Positions 55,211 through 63,442 are shown, counted from the first letter of the stretch. The stretch: DNA of 64,000 bases from Anaerococcus sp. Marseille-P3625 (GCF_900232825.1 NZ_OCTP01000010.1:496001-560000); one strand, 5' to 3'. The notes: generated from the sequence alone by a model not told the origin. Numbers and translations: made by a program.

Positions 55211-55303
55211 TGTTCTGTTTATGGTAATATTTTATCATTTGTGTTCTGTTTGTCAATACTTTTATAGTAATTTATTTACATTTACGGAACATTAGTTTAT
55301 AAT
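55211..55303. promoter_or_regulatory. Divergent promoter and operator switch region
   Basis: Early (minus): -35 TTGACA (55251-55256), 16-base spacer, -10 TAAAAT (55229-55234). Repressor (plus): -35 TTTACA (55275-55280), 17-base spacer, -10 TATAAT (55298-55303). TGTTCTGTTT occurs at 55211-55220 and 55242-55251, 31 bases (three turns) apart, flanking the early -10; these are likely repressor/Cro operators. Confidence 0.75.
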
Positions 55304-55325
55304 TGAATTCGAGAGAGGTATTTTT

Positions 55326-55802
55326 ATGAATAAGCTAATAGTTGGCAAAAAGCTAAAATATATTAGAGAATTAAATAACCTTACAATGGATAAACTAAAA
55401 GAAGAATTCAACCGTAATTACGGGACAAGTATTTCTAAATCAATGATTTCTAACCGGGAGAATGGTCATTATTTAATTAGCAATAAAAATCTAAATATCT
55501 ATGTTCAATTTTTCAATGCTCCATTAGCGTATTTTACCAAGGATTATGTAAAGGCTGAAGATTATGAAGCTTTTAAAAAACAAGCTGAAAAGATTGATAG
55601 CCTACTTCTTAAATTCAATATAGATGATGATTTTTATAGCGATTACATACATTATGCAATTCATGAAATAAATGAATACTTAGAATATCTGAATGCCGAT
55701 GGCGTAAATAAAGTTTTAGAATTTACAAAGGATATTTACAAAATAGACGATTATACACTAAATGATTATGATAATAATAGCAAAGAGAAAAATGAAGAAT
55801 AA
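55326..55802 (+). CDS. Phage-type repressor (Xre HTH, CI/Stl-like)
   Basis: 158 residues; GAGAGG upstream of ATG 55326. N-terminal HTH (KKLKYIRELNNLTMDKLKEE, SISKSMISNRENGHYLISN) and a helical C-terminal part with no peptidase motif (no LexA-type Ser/Lys cleavage site) and no ImmA-type metal motif. Induction may therefore rely on a protein partner, as in satellite Stl repressors; that is inference. Its stop lies two bases before int. Confidence 0.8.
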   Translation: MNKLIVGKKLKYIRELNNLTMDKLKEEFNRNYGTSISKSMISNRENGHYLISNKNLNIYVQFFNAPLAYFTKDYVKAEDYEAFKKQAEKIDSLLLKFNIDDDFYSDYIHYAIHEINEYLEYLNADGVNKVLEFTKDIYKIDDYTLNDYDNNSKEKNEE

Positions 55803-55804
55803 CC

Positions 55805-56902
55805 ATGCCAGCATACAAAGACGAAAAAACGGGTAAATGGTACTGTAAATTCTACTGTCAAGATGAAGAAGAAAACAACATACAAAAACTAAAACGAGGC
55901 TTTGACACAAAGAAAAAAGCACAAGAATACGAACGTGAATATTTGTTAGCACGTCAAGGACTGCCGACAATGCTATTATCTAGCTTCATCGACTTATATA
56001 GACTTGACCAATACCCACAATTAAGGGCAAGAAGCCAATTAACAAAAACATCTAAACATAAAAAGATTTTAGAAACATTTAAAGATAAGCCAATAAACGA
56101 AATCACACCCAAGGACTTAAAACATTGGCAAAATAAGCTAATCAAGAATAACTATTCTGACGGGTATATAACCAATTTAAGAACAGAGTTCAGCACCCTA
56201 CTAAACCACGCCGTAAACTACTACAATCTACCTAAAAACCCATTTAGACAAGTAAAGAGAGCAAAGAATCCCAATTATATACCAGAAGAAAAACAATTTT
56301 GGACTTTAGAAGAATACCAAAGTGTATATAACAACATCGATGACCTAAAGGCGAAAACTGCCATAAATCTCTTATATTGGACAGGAATACGTAAAGGTGA
56401 ATTATTAGCACTTACATGGAGAAAAATTAATTTTGATAAAAAGACACTACTAGTCAACCGATCTCTACAAAGAATTAAGGGCAAGAACATAATCACGCAA
56501 ACAAAAACATATGAGAATAGAGAAATAAGCCTACCAGACACAACAATAGCACTAATGAAATACTATAAAAGCAAGTGTTACAATCACAATGATGATGATT
56601 ATATTTTCAATTGGGAAAAGAGATTTATTGAAAATGGAATAAAAAACGGACGAAACAAAACCAACTTAGAGATTGAAAAATACAACAAAACCCACGAAAT
56701 AAAAAAAGATTTAATAAAAAGAATTAGAGTGCATGACCTAAGACACTCACACGCAAGTTTTTTAATAAATCATAACGTAAATATAGTATTAATTTCAAAG
56801 AGACTAGGACACAAAGACACTTCAACAACATTAGATATTTATGCACATTTTTACCCAACATCTGAAACAAATCTAATCGAAATAATGAACAGTGAAGCAT
56901 GA
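55805..56902 (+). CDS. int: Tyrosine integrase
   Basis: 365 residues. AP2-like arm-binding N-terminus (YKDEKTGKWYCKFYCQDEEE, FDTKKKAQEYEREYL), SAM-like core-binding domain, and catalytic domain with Arg in WTGIRKGELLALTW, H-x-x-R in VHDLRHSHASF, His in LGHKDTSTT and Tyr in LDIYAHF. Directs recombination at the tmRNA 3' end. Codon-coupled to the repressor. The GATACT repeat pair begins eight bases after its stop. Confidence 0.95.
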   Translation: MPAYKDEKTGKWYCKFYCQDEEENNIQKLKRGFDTKKKAQEYEREYLLARQGLPTMLLSSFIDLYRLDQYPQLRARSQLTKTSKHKKILETFKDKPINEITPKDLKHWQNKLIKNNYSDGYITNLRTEFSTLLNHAVNYYNLPKNPFRQVKRAKNPNYIPEEKQFWTLEEYQSVYNNIDDLKAKTAINLLYWTGIRKGELLALTWRKINFDKKTLLVNRSLQRIKGKNIITQTKTYENREISLPDTTIALMKYYKSKCYNHNDDDYIFNWEKRFIENGIKNGRNKTNLEIEKYNKTHEIKKDLIKRIRVHDLRHSHASFLINHNVNIVLISKRLGHKDTSTTLDIYAHFYPTSETNLIEIMNSEA

Positions 56903-56909
56903 AGAAATT

Positions 56910-56926
56910 GATACTAAAATGATACT
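56910..56926 (+). repeat. Right arm-type repeat pair (GATACT-5-GATACT)
   Basis: Identical to the left pair, eight bases after the integrase stop codon and about 100 bases inside attR. Confidence 0.65.
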
Positions 56927-57027
56927 AAAAAATTAAAAAACCCATAAAAACGGTGGAATTGGGAGCAATTTAAAAAAAACAAATGTCTAAATTTCAACAT
57001 TATAGAAAATAAAACAATGCCCGACAG

Positions 57028-57049
57028 ACTCCCATCATCTCCACCAAAT
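57028..57049 (+). repeat. attR core
   Basis: Right copy of the 22-bp repeat. Upstream it lacks the rest of the T-arm, so it is the displaced 3' end of ssrA, not a functional RNA. Confidence 0.9.
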
Positions 57050-57070
57050 ACATACGAGCATTGAATTCTT

Positions 57071-57105
57071 AACATCTAAAAATTTACTGGCAACTTTTTG
57101 GCAAC
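57071..57105 (+). repeat. Fossil left end of a related element outside attR
   Basis: AACATCTAAAAATTTACTG (57071-57089) repeats the element's own left-end sequence at 48944-48962, at almost the same distance from the core (43 versus 44 bases). It is followed by GGCAAC-ttttt-GGCAAC, which has the same 6-5-6 layout as the GATACT pair but a different motif. Confidence 0.7.
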
Positions 57106-57136
57106 ATAATAGTTAAAATTTAATTTAAGCAAAATA

Positions 57137-57161
57137 AAAACAGGGACTAACCCTGTTTTTT
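57137..57161 (-). terminator. Terminator of the dnaX-recR-lipoprotein operon
   Basis: AACAGGG-TTAGT-CCCTGTT on the minus strand followed by TTTATTTT. Confidence 0.9.
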
Positions 57162-57171
57162 AATTGTTCCT

Positions 57172-58137
57172 TTATTTATCGATATAATATAAGCTATCAC
57201 TAGGTTTTATTTCTCCGAGTAATGATTCATCGATTTGTTTTAATCTTTCTAAAAATACTTGATAAGTTCCTTTCATTGTATCTTTATCTATGTAGCTAAA
57301 GTCCATTTTATCAATTGCTTTGCTTAACTCTTCTTTGGACATTTTGTATTTTTCACATAAGCTATCGCTTATTTCTGGATCTTGATTGATCTTTTCTATT
57401 GATTTTTTGCACAAGTCTAAGAATTTGTCAAAGTTTTCTTTGTTATTTACAAGATAATTTTTATTTACTATTATTATATCTCTTAGTAATTCACCTTTTC
57501 CAATTGGTAGTAAGGTATTAAGATTTGTTTTGTATAAATTATCTTTTTTTGCTTTGCTATAATATGGCTCTACCAATAAGGACACGAAATTATTTGATGA
57601 TTTGCTTTTACTTACAATATCGTTTATATCTGGATGATATTCTATTTTTAATCTCAAAAATAAGTTAAATATACCGATTTTTTTATCTAATACTTTTGAT
57701 ATGTTGCCAATTGGATCTGGAATAAATACATTTTTGCCTTTTAAGTCTTCTTGTCCCCTAATTTCAGTATCACTAAGCATATATAGTTCACCTGTTTGAG
57801 TGATAGCAGCAATTTCAAAGGCTTGATTTGTTTTATTATTAAAATATGGTCCCAAATATGCAGGAATTATCCCTATATCAAATTTTCCTTGCTCAATACT
57901 ACTATAATTATTGACCTTATCGGTATTTATTTTATAATCATCACTTTTTTCGATATTATCTATTAATAGATCACCACCAAAAGTCATGGATGTAATTTTA
58001 TAATCAGTCTCCTTTTCTTTTGGTTTTTCTACATTAATAGTAACATCAATATTTTCTTTTTCTAAATTCTCTTTTTTGCATGAAACAAATATTAAGAGAA
58101 ACATTATTATGAGAGTTATTTTTTTAAATTTAATCAT
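57172..58137 (-). CDS. Substrate-binding lipoprotein (SsuA/NMT1-like)
   Basis: 321 residues. Lipobox IFVSC with the lipidated Cys at about 20. A periplasmic-binding type 2 fold is suggested by FGGDLLIDNI, DIGIIPAYLGPYF, EDLKGKNVFIPDPIGNISK and LLVEPYYSKA, as in ABC transporter receptors of the nitrate/taurine/thiamine-precursor class. No permease or ATPase is nearby, so the ligand is unknown. It overlaps recR by eight bases, an unusual partner. Confidence 0.75.
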   Translation of the reverse strand: MIKFKKITLIIMFLLIFVSCKKENLEKENIDVTINVEKPKEKETDYKITSMTFGGDLLIDNIEKSDDYKINTDKVNNYSSIEQGKFDIGIIPAYLGPYFNNKTNQAFEIAAITQTGELYMLSDTEIRGQEDLKGKNVFIPDPIGNISKVLDKKIGIFNLFLRLKIEYHPDINDIVSKSKSSNNFVSLLVEPYYSKAKKDNLYKTNLNTLLPIGKGELLRDIIIVNKNYLVNNKENFDKFLDLCKKSIEKINQDPEISDSLCEKYKMSKEELSKAIDKMDFSYIDKDTMKGTYQVFLERLKQIDESLLGEIKPSDSLYYIDK

Positions 58138-58735
58138 TAACTTCTCTCCTATCCTCGATTGCTCTTTCTAAAGTTAGTTGATCAAAATACTCAAGATTGG
58201 AACCAACTGGTATGCCTTGGGCGATTTTTGATAGTCTAACATTTTTTTCAGCTAGTAAATTTGATAAAAATATACTTGTTGTTTCTCCTTCTATGGTTGA
58301 AGAAATTGCAAGAATTATCTCTTTTATATTTTCATCAGTGATTCTTTTTAAGAGTTTATCTATGTTTAATTCTTCTGGACCAATTCCATCTGATGGAGAT
58401 ATTAAGCCACCTAATACATGGTATTTGCCATGAAAGGCTCCAGATTTTTCAATAGCTATAAGGTCGTTAATATCTTCAACTACACACAAACAATCTTCAT
58501 TTCTTGTTATGTCCTTACAGATATCGCAAAGATTATCTTCTGTGATATTTCCACAAATCTCACAATATTTTATCTTTTCTTTAACATCAATTAGAGCATC
58601 AGCAAATTCTTTTACGCTTTTTTCATCGCGAAAAACTATACTCATTGCAAGTCTTTGGGCAGATTTTTTGCCTATAGTAGGTAATTTTTGGAATTGTTCT
58701 ATTAAATTTGATAAACTTTCTGGATATATAGCCAT
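58130..58735 (-). CDS. recR: Recombination mediator RecR
   Basis: 201 residues. HhH (FQKLPTIGKKSAQRLAMSIV), zinc finger CEICGNITEDNLCDIC, Toprim domain CVVEDINDLIAIEKSGAFHG to YHVLGGLISPSDGIGP, and C-terminal Walker-like GIPVGSNLEYFDQLTL. Works with RecF/RecO to load RecA. Standard dnaX-ybaB-recR order, overlapping ybaB by one base. Confidence 0.97.
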   Translation of the reverse strand: MAIYPESLSNLIEQFQKLPTIGKKSAQRLAMSIVFRDEKSVKEFADALIDVKEKIKYCEICGNITEDNLCDICKDITRNEDCLCVVEDINDLIAIEKSGAFHGKYHVLGGLISPSDGIGPEELNIDKLLKRITDENIKEIILAISSTIEGETTSIFLSNLLAEKNVRLSKIAQGIPVGSNLEYFDQLTLERAIEDRREVND

Positions 58736-59073
58736 TACATAAGTCCAGGTATGTTTATTCCACCTGTTAATTTATCCATTTTTTGACCGCTAAATTCGTC
58801 AGCTTTTTTCATAGCATCGTTTATTGCAGCTATTATTAAATCTTCAAGCATATCGCTTTCTTCAGGATCTATTACATCAGGATCAATTTTAAGAGCAACT
58901 AGTTCTTTTTTGCCGTTAACTTTTGCAGATACTACTCCGCCACCTGATGTTGATTCAAATTCTGTTTCTTCTATTTCAAGTTGAGCCTTTTGCATCTCTT
59001 CTTGCATTTTCTTAACTTGTTTCATCATATTATTCATATTTGGTGAACCACCACGGAATCCGCCTCTTGCCAT
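58735..59073 (-). CDS. YbaB/EbfC nucleoid-associated protein
   Basis: 112 residues. Start ARGGFRGGSPNMNNMMKQVK, helical KMQEEMQKAQLEIEETEFES, then SGGGVVSAKVNGKKELVALK, the YbaB core. Dimeric DNA-binding protein. The N-terminal Gly-rich RGGFRGG extension is typical of Firmicute members. Between dnaX and recR. Confidence 0.94.
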   Translation of the reverse strand: MARGGFRGGSPNMNNMMKQVKKMQEEMQKAQLEIEETEFESTSGGGVVSAKVNGKKELVALKIDPDVIDPEESDMLEDLIIAAINDAMKKADEFSGQKMDKLTGGINIPGLM

Positions 59074-59083
59074 AATTATTCTC

Positions 59084-60736
59084 CTATTCTATAATTAGAT
59101 CATCTCCAAAAACTTCTTTGAGTTTTTGAGAGTAGTCATTATTTTCTTTACTTTCTTCTATAGTATTATTATTATCTAAATTTTCTATTCTATCAAGAGA
59201 AAACTTGTAAGCTCTTCCTAAGATAGACATTAAATTTTTTTCTATATCGTCTATTTTTGTTTCTATAAAAATCTTATAATAGTCATCATTGCAAAGCATT
59301 ATAAATTCATTTTCTTTTATTTTATAATTAAAACCCTCATTATTAAATAATGTTGTCAAAAAACCTCCAGCAGTATTAATTATCATCTTTTGGATTTCTT
59401 TTTCTTTTTTGGGATCTAGTCTATCAAAAATTTGCTTGGAAAATTCAATTTTTTCTTCTGATTCATTTGTTTTATCAACTTCATTACTAGATTTTGGTGA
59501 ATTTGTGTTTGATACTTTAACATTTGGATTATCTATCAAAGGTTTTGAAAAATTATAATTTTTAAGCTTTTGATCTATCAAATTATTTACAATTTCTTCT
59601 ATATCATTAGATGAATTTACTTCGATTGCTCTAATTCTTGATTCAAAATTTTCCATATTTTTTAACTTCACAAGTCTTAGCAAACAAACTTCTGTCAATA
59701 CATCTGTATTATCAGCAAATTTTAATTTATTTTCATAATCTATAAGCAGATCCAAATAATCGCTAACTTCTAAATCGTTAATATCTTCTGATCTTTTTTT
59801 GATATAGGATAGTCTTTCTTCATCCTTAAAAAAAGAATCATTATTAGTCATTTTGTGGATTAAAATATCATCAAAATATGCTATCAAAGAGCTAATTATT
59901 TCCCTATTAGTTTTATTTTTATCTCTAATGGAAAAAAGTGTATCAAGAGATTTGAAACTGTCTTTTTTAATTATAGCTTCAGTTAATTTGTCTATTTCAT
60001 AAAAATCAACCACGCCGATAAGGGATTCAACATCTTTTAATGAATAATTATCCAATTCTAAAGATAATACCTGATCCAAAAGAGATAAGGCATCACGCAT
60101 AGCTCCATTTGATTTTTTTATTATCAAATTTATAGCATCATCATTCATACTAATATTTTTATCTTTTAATATCTTACTGATTTGTTGATAAATTTCTTTT
60201 CTGCCAATTTTATTAAACTCGAATCTTTGAAGCCTTGATAAAATCGTTTGCGGAATTTTTTCAATCTCAGTTGTAGCTAATATAAATACCAAATGACTTG
60301 GAGGTTCTTCCATGATTTTTAGTAGGGCATTAAAAGCCTCTCTTGTTATCATATGAGCCTCATCTATAATATAGACTTTGTATTTTAGCTTATTTGGTGG
60401 ATATATTACATTATCTTTAAGATTTCTTATATCATCAATACGCCTATTGCTTGCAGCATCCATCTCAACAACATCAATTGTCGTTTCTTCTTCAATAGCC
60501 AAACAATTTTCGCATTTACCACATGGTGAGCCATCAACAGGATTTAGGCAATTGATAGCCTTGGCAAAAATTTTTGCACAAGAAGTTTTACCAGTACCTC
60601 GTTCTCCAGCAAACAAATATGCATGACTTATTTTATTTAATTTAACTTGATTTTTTAAGACATTGACAACTCTATCTTGGCCTAAAACTTTATCAAAAGT
60701 TTTGGGTCTATATTGTCTGTATAAAGCTTTTGCCAT
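59084..60736 (-). CDS. dnaX: DNA polymerase III subunit gamma/tau
   Basis: 550 residues. YRQYRPKTFDKVLGQDRVV, Walker A GERGTGKTSCAKIF, zinc module CLNPVDGSPCGKCENC, Walker B VYIIDEAHMI, sensor LATTEIEKIP and SRLQRFEF arginine finger. C-terminal tau region is acidic and low in conservation. I saw no slippery A-run that would make a separate gamma product. Clamp-loader ATPase of the replisome. Confidence 0.96.
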   Translation of the reverse strand: MAKALYRQYRPKTFDKVLGQDRVVNVLKNQVKLNKISHAYLFAGERGTGKTSCAKIFAKAINCLNPVDGSPCGKCENCLAIEEETTIDVVEMDAASNRRIDDIRNLKDNVIYPPNKLKYKVYIIDEAHMITREAFNALLKIMEEPPSHLVFILATTEIEKIPQTILSRLQRFEFNKIGRKEIYQQISKILKDKNISMNDDAINLIIKKSNGAMRDALSLLDQVLSLELDNYSLKDVESLIGVVDFYEIDKLTEAIIKKDSFKSLDTLFSIRDKNKTNREIISSLIAYFDDILIHKMTNNDSFFKDEERLSYIKKRSEDINDLEVSDYLDLLIDYENKLKFADNTDVLTEVCLLRLVKLKNMENFESRIRAIEVNSSNDIEEIVNNLIDQKLKNYNFSKPLIDNPNVKVSNTNSPKSSNEVDKTNESEEKIEFSKQIFDRLDPKKEKEIQKMIINTAGGFLTTLFNNEGFNYKIKENEFIMLCNDDYYKIFIETKIDDIEKNLMSILGRAYKFSLDRIENLDNNNTIEESKENNDYSQKLKEVFGDDLIIE

Positions 60737-60784
60737 ATTTTTCCTTCCTAATATTATTTATTATACCATAAATGCTTAATAGCT

Positions 60785-60813
60785 TTTGCAAGAATTTTAA
60801 AAAAAGGTATAAT
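60785..60813 (+). promoter_or_regulatory. tRNA-Ser promoter
   Basis: -35 TTTGCA (60785-60790), 17-base spacer, -10 TATAAT (60808-60813). Shares the dnaX upstream region but reads plus. Confidence 0.65.
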
Positions 60814-60831
60814 TTAATATGTTAATTGCAT

Positions 60832-60924
60832 GGAGAGCTGTCCGAGCGGTTGAAGGAGCACGATTGGAAATCGTGTATACATATATAAAGTGTATCATGG
60901 GTTCAAATCCCATGCTCTCCGCCA
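60832..60924 (+). tRNA. tRNA-Ser (GGA)
   Basis: Acceptor GGAGAGC pairs with GCTCTCC; anticodon stem ACGATT/AATCGT carries the GGA anticodon; a long variable arm (GTATACATATATAAAGTGTAT) and T-arm GGGTTCAAATCCC follow; CCA is encoded. Class II tRNA, 93 nt. SRP RNA begins one base later, so the two may be cotranscribed. Confidence 0.96.
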
Positions 60925-60925
60925 T

Positions 60926-61190
60926 GCACTAGACGGGGAACTAGCGGTGCCTTGTAACCTGCAATCCGCTACAGCAGGGTTTAATTCCTAGTCTAAGGTG
61001 TAAATTTCAATATAAGCCTATTAATTTTAGTGTTGATTGATGGGTCTTACGCAACAGAAACTTGTGAATCATGTCAGGACGGGAACGTAGCAGCATTAAG
61101 CAATTCTTTCTGTGTGCCGTAAGGTCACCTATCATGAGCTAACATTACTAGAAACTGTATTTGGAATTTGCCTCGAAGCTAGGTGTGCTT
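60926..61190 (+). ncRNA. ffs: Signal recognition particle RNA, large (Alu-containing) type
   Basis: About 265 nt. 5' GCACTAG pairs with CTAGGTGTGC at the 3' end. The Alu part has CCTGTAACC-like CTTGTAACCTGCAATCCGCT, and the S domain has the conserved GTCAGGACGGGAACGTAGCA with GGTCACCT, the Ffh-binding helix 8. This is the Bacillus/Clostridium form with Alu and S domains. Directly after tRNA-Ser. Confidence 0.92.
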
Positions 61191-61199
61191 ACATATATA

Positions 61200-61240
61200 A
61201 GTCTTGTGGAGATAATTATCTATTCTACAAGACTTTTTTA
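61200..61240 (+). terminator. Terminator of tRNA-Ser/SRP RNA
   Basis: AGTCTTGT (61200-61207) pairs with ACAAGACT (61227-61234), followed by TTTTT. Confidence 0.85.
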
Positions 61241-61291
61241 ATCTTTTATTTTATTTTTATTTGATTTATAATAAATACAAAGGAGCAAATA

Positions 61292-61756
61292 ATGATAGGT
61301 AAAAAAATAGAAAAAATGTTCAATGAACCCACCGAAAATCTTATGATTCCCGCAAGCAATGTTGCTATTGTCCACGAAGAAGATAACCTCGTTCATGCAA
61401 TCCTTGTTTTATCGTCTTCTGGATATCAAACTATACCAGTTCTTGATAATGAAAATCGCGTAAGAGGTCTTATTTCTATTTCAAATATTGTAACCAATCC
61501 CCACGAGCTATCAATCTTTGATGAGGATACTTTATCGCAAATAAAAGTTTCTGAAGTTATGAATCAAATTGTTCCTATTCTTTTTGATAATTATAATCTT
61601 GAAGAAGTTTTAAGACTATTAATCAACAATAACTTCATTTGTATAACTCATAAAAATGGATATTTCGTTGGAATAATTCCTAGAAAAGTTGTAATGGAAA
61701 GATTTACCCACATTGCCCATAATTTAGAAAATATATATGAACTCAAAGAAAAATAA
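61292..61756 (+). CDS. CbpB/DarB-like CBS-domain protein
   Basis: 154 residues. Two CBS motifs: residues about 15-75 (SNVAIVHEEDNLVHAILVLS, YQTIPVLDNENRVRGLISIS) and about 90-145 (VMNQIVPILFDNYNLEEVLR, FVGIIPRKVVMERFTHI). Closest in build to CbpB/DarB, which binds cyclic di-AMP and in B. subtilis and Listeria controls Rel and pyruvate carboxylase. Binding here is inferred. AAGGAG precedes ATG 61292. Confidence 0.82.
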   Translation: MIGKKIEKMFNEPTENLMIPASNVAIVHEEDNLVHAILVLSSSGYQTIPVLDNENRVRGLISISNIVTNPHELSIFDEDTLSQIKVSEVMNQIVPILFDNYNLEEVLRLLINNNFICITHKNGYFVGIIPRKVVMERFTHIAHNLENIYELKEK

Positions 61757-61786
61757 CTCCAAGGATTAACTTGGAGTTTTATTTTT
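61755..61786 (+). terminator. Convergent terminator
   Basis: AACTCCAAG-GATTAA-CTTGGAGTT (61755-61778) followed by TTATTTTT. It lies between converging genes; the minus side has only a short T-run (TTATTTTTC). Confidence 0.88.
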
Positions 61787-63442
61787 CTATAAAATTTTAA
61801 ATATTGCAGATCCGTGTGGACTAATATAAATTTTTTCGTTTTTTTCTATATTTCCATTTATATTTCCAGAACCTTCATAGGAAATATCCTCACTATTTAT
61901 CAATTCTTTAATTTTGTAAGGACTTTTTATGCTGTAATCAATATCTGTAAGGTTTATAATTACCAACAATTTTTCATCTTCAAATTCTCTGACAAAAGCA
62001 TAAAGGCTATAACCTTCTATATCAAGAATTGTAGTTTTTGACTTTTCATCATTTAAGGCCTTATAATTCAAATAAATTTTTGATAGATCTTTATAGAATT
62101 TATTAAAAGTACCTTGGTTTTTATCCAATTCATGCATATCTATATTTTCATAAACTGAAAATGTTTGATTAGATAAAATCTCATCTCCCATAAAAAGCAT
62201 CTTAGAAGAATTTAAGCTATAAAATAAGGTGAAAATTGTCTTCATCTGCTTTGATTTTTCGCTTCCGTACATTTTCATAGCAAGACTTGCCTCATCTAAG
62301 AAACTATCTATATATGAAAAACCTAAAATTTTATTTGAATTATTAGCATTTATAATTTTACCTATATCTTTTTTATAATGATTTCTTTCAAACGGCTGTT
62401 TTTGATTGATTCTTATAAGAGGTCTTAAGGAATAATCATAAACATAGTCAAATCCTAAATCAAAATCATAATTTCCATTAAAACTTGATAGAGCTAGAGA
62501 TTTATTTGCATGGATAAGATCAATCAATTCTCTTATTAGGTCCATAAATTTATCATTTACTCCCCTTGAAAAATCTCCCTGCCAATAAATCATAGAATCG
62601 ATATTAGAAAGTTCAATCCCATCTACATTAAATTCATTTATCCAAAAACTTATGCAAGATTTTAGATAAGATTTGGTCAAATTTTTCTCAGGGTCAAAAT
62701 TTATTGTATTATGATAAGTGTAATTTATATCATCGTAATCGTAATTATAAAGCCTTGTACCGTCAAAATCATTCAGGTAATAAGAATCTGGATCAAATTG
62801 GCTAAAATCTAAATCTAAAATTATTCCAATTTTATTTTTATGGCAATTGTCAATAAATTTCTTAAAATCCTTACTTTCTCCATAACGATTAGTAAAAGCA
62901 AAAAGACCTATGCTATTAAAGCCATAAGATTTGTAATTTTTATATTCTGTAACTGGCAAAAACTTAATATAAGTAAAGTTATTAGCAATTACATGTTCTA
63001 ACAAATCATCAAGAATTTGATTTTTGTCCTTGCTATCGTCCTTAAATAATGAGCCTAGATGGACTTGATAAATATTAGTTGGACTAATTTTTGTTTTTTT
63101 ATTATTAAATTTATAAGAATCATCAGTTACCACTGAAGAATTCTCATTAATTAGAATTTTTCTTGAAAAAGGATCAATTTTTTTAAATTTTTGACCATTT
63201 TTATCCGTTATTATATATTGATATCTATCCTTAACTTTGGCGTTTTTTATATTAATAGAAAAAACTCCAGTTGAATAAGATCTAAGTTTTGATTCTTGCC
63301 AATCGTTGAAATCACCAATTATATGAACTTCTTTTGCATTTGGAGCAAGAATTCTAAATATGTAACCCTTATCTTTTTTGTGAGAGCCAAAAAATTTATA
63401 ACCATCACTAGATAAGCCTTGTAAATACTCTCTTGTATCCAT
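61787..63442 (-). CDS. glgB: GlgB-like branching-enzyme homologue without catalytic residues
   Basis: 551 residues, shorter than GlgB (about 630-730). Two-domain N-terminus: CBM48 (RILAPNAKEVHIIGDFNDWQ) then a GH13-like barrel, recognisable by DFDGTRLYNYDYDDINYTYH, SCISFWINEFNVDGIEL, DSMIYWQGDFSRG and MLFMGDEI. The GlgB catalytic blocks are altered: DALRVDAV reads DGIELSNI (Asp to Ser), AEEST reads SSFNG (Glu lost) and LSHDEVVHGK reads FSYIDSFLDE (His-Asp lost). I infer an inactive glucan-binding paralogue. It stands alone, convergent with the CBS gene. Confidence 0.8.
   Translation of the reverse strand: MDTREYLQGLSSDGYKFFGSHKKDKGYIFRILAPNAKEVHIIGDFNDWQESKLRSYSTGVFSINIKNAKVKDRYQYIITDKNGQKFKKIDPFSRKILINENSSVVTDDSYKFNNKKTKISPTNIYQVHLGSLFKDDSKDKNQILDDLLEHVIANNFTYIKFLPVTEYKNYKSYGFNSIGLFAFTNRYGESKDFKKFIDNCHKNKIGIILDLDFSQFDPDSYYLNDFDGTRLYNYDYDDINYTYHNTINFDPEKNLTKSYLKSCISFWINEFNVDGIELSNIDSMIYWQGDFSRGVNDKFMDLIRELIDLIHANKSLALSSFNGNYDFDLGFDYVYDYSLRPLIRINQKQPFERNHYKKDIGKIINANNSNKILGFSYIDSFLDEASLAMKMYGSEKSKQMKTIFTLFYSLNSSKMLFMGDEILSNQTFSVYENIDMHELDKNQGTFNKFYKDLSKIYLNYKALNDEKSKTTILDIEGYSLYAFVREFEDEKLLVIINLTDIDYSIKSPYKIKELINSEDISYEGSGNINGNIEKNEKIYISPHGSAIFKIL

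Larger units (their letters stand above)
48900..57049. mobile_element. Integrative element in the 3' end of ssrA (8.15 kb)
   Basis: Bounded by a 22-bp direct repeat, ACTCCCATCATCTCCACCAAAT less its flanks, at 48900-48921 and 57028-57049 (sequence of the tmRNA 3' end). Contents: repressor and tyrosine integrase (plus), divergent early genes (Xre/Cro-like, excisionase-like, replication initiator, DnaC-like loader, two unknowns), a type I toxin-antitoxin-like locus, an origin-like repeat region, a sigma factor and a 64-aa protein. No conjugation, capsid or terminase genes are seen. The architecture resembles phage-satellite islands (PICI-like) or a small replicating integrative element; that classification is inference. 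Confidence 0.9.

Noticed and set aside
57021-57052. A second tRNA or tmRNA 3' end (acceptor strand plus CCA)
   Set aside because: Only 22 bp match; no T-arm, anticodon or 5' half precedes it. It is the attR copy.
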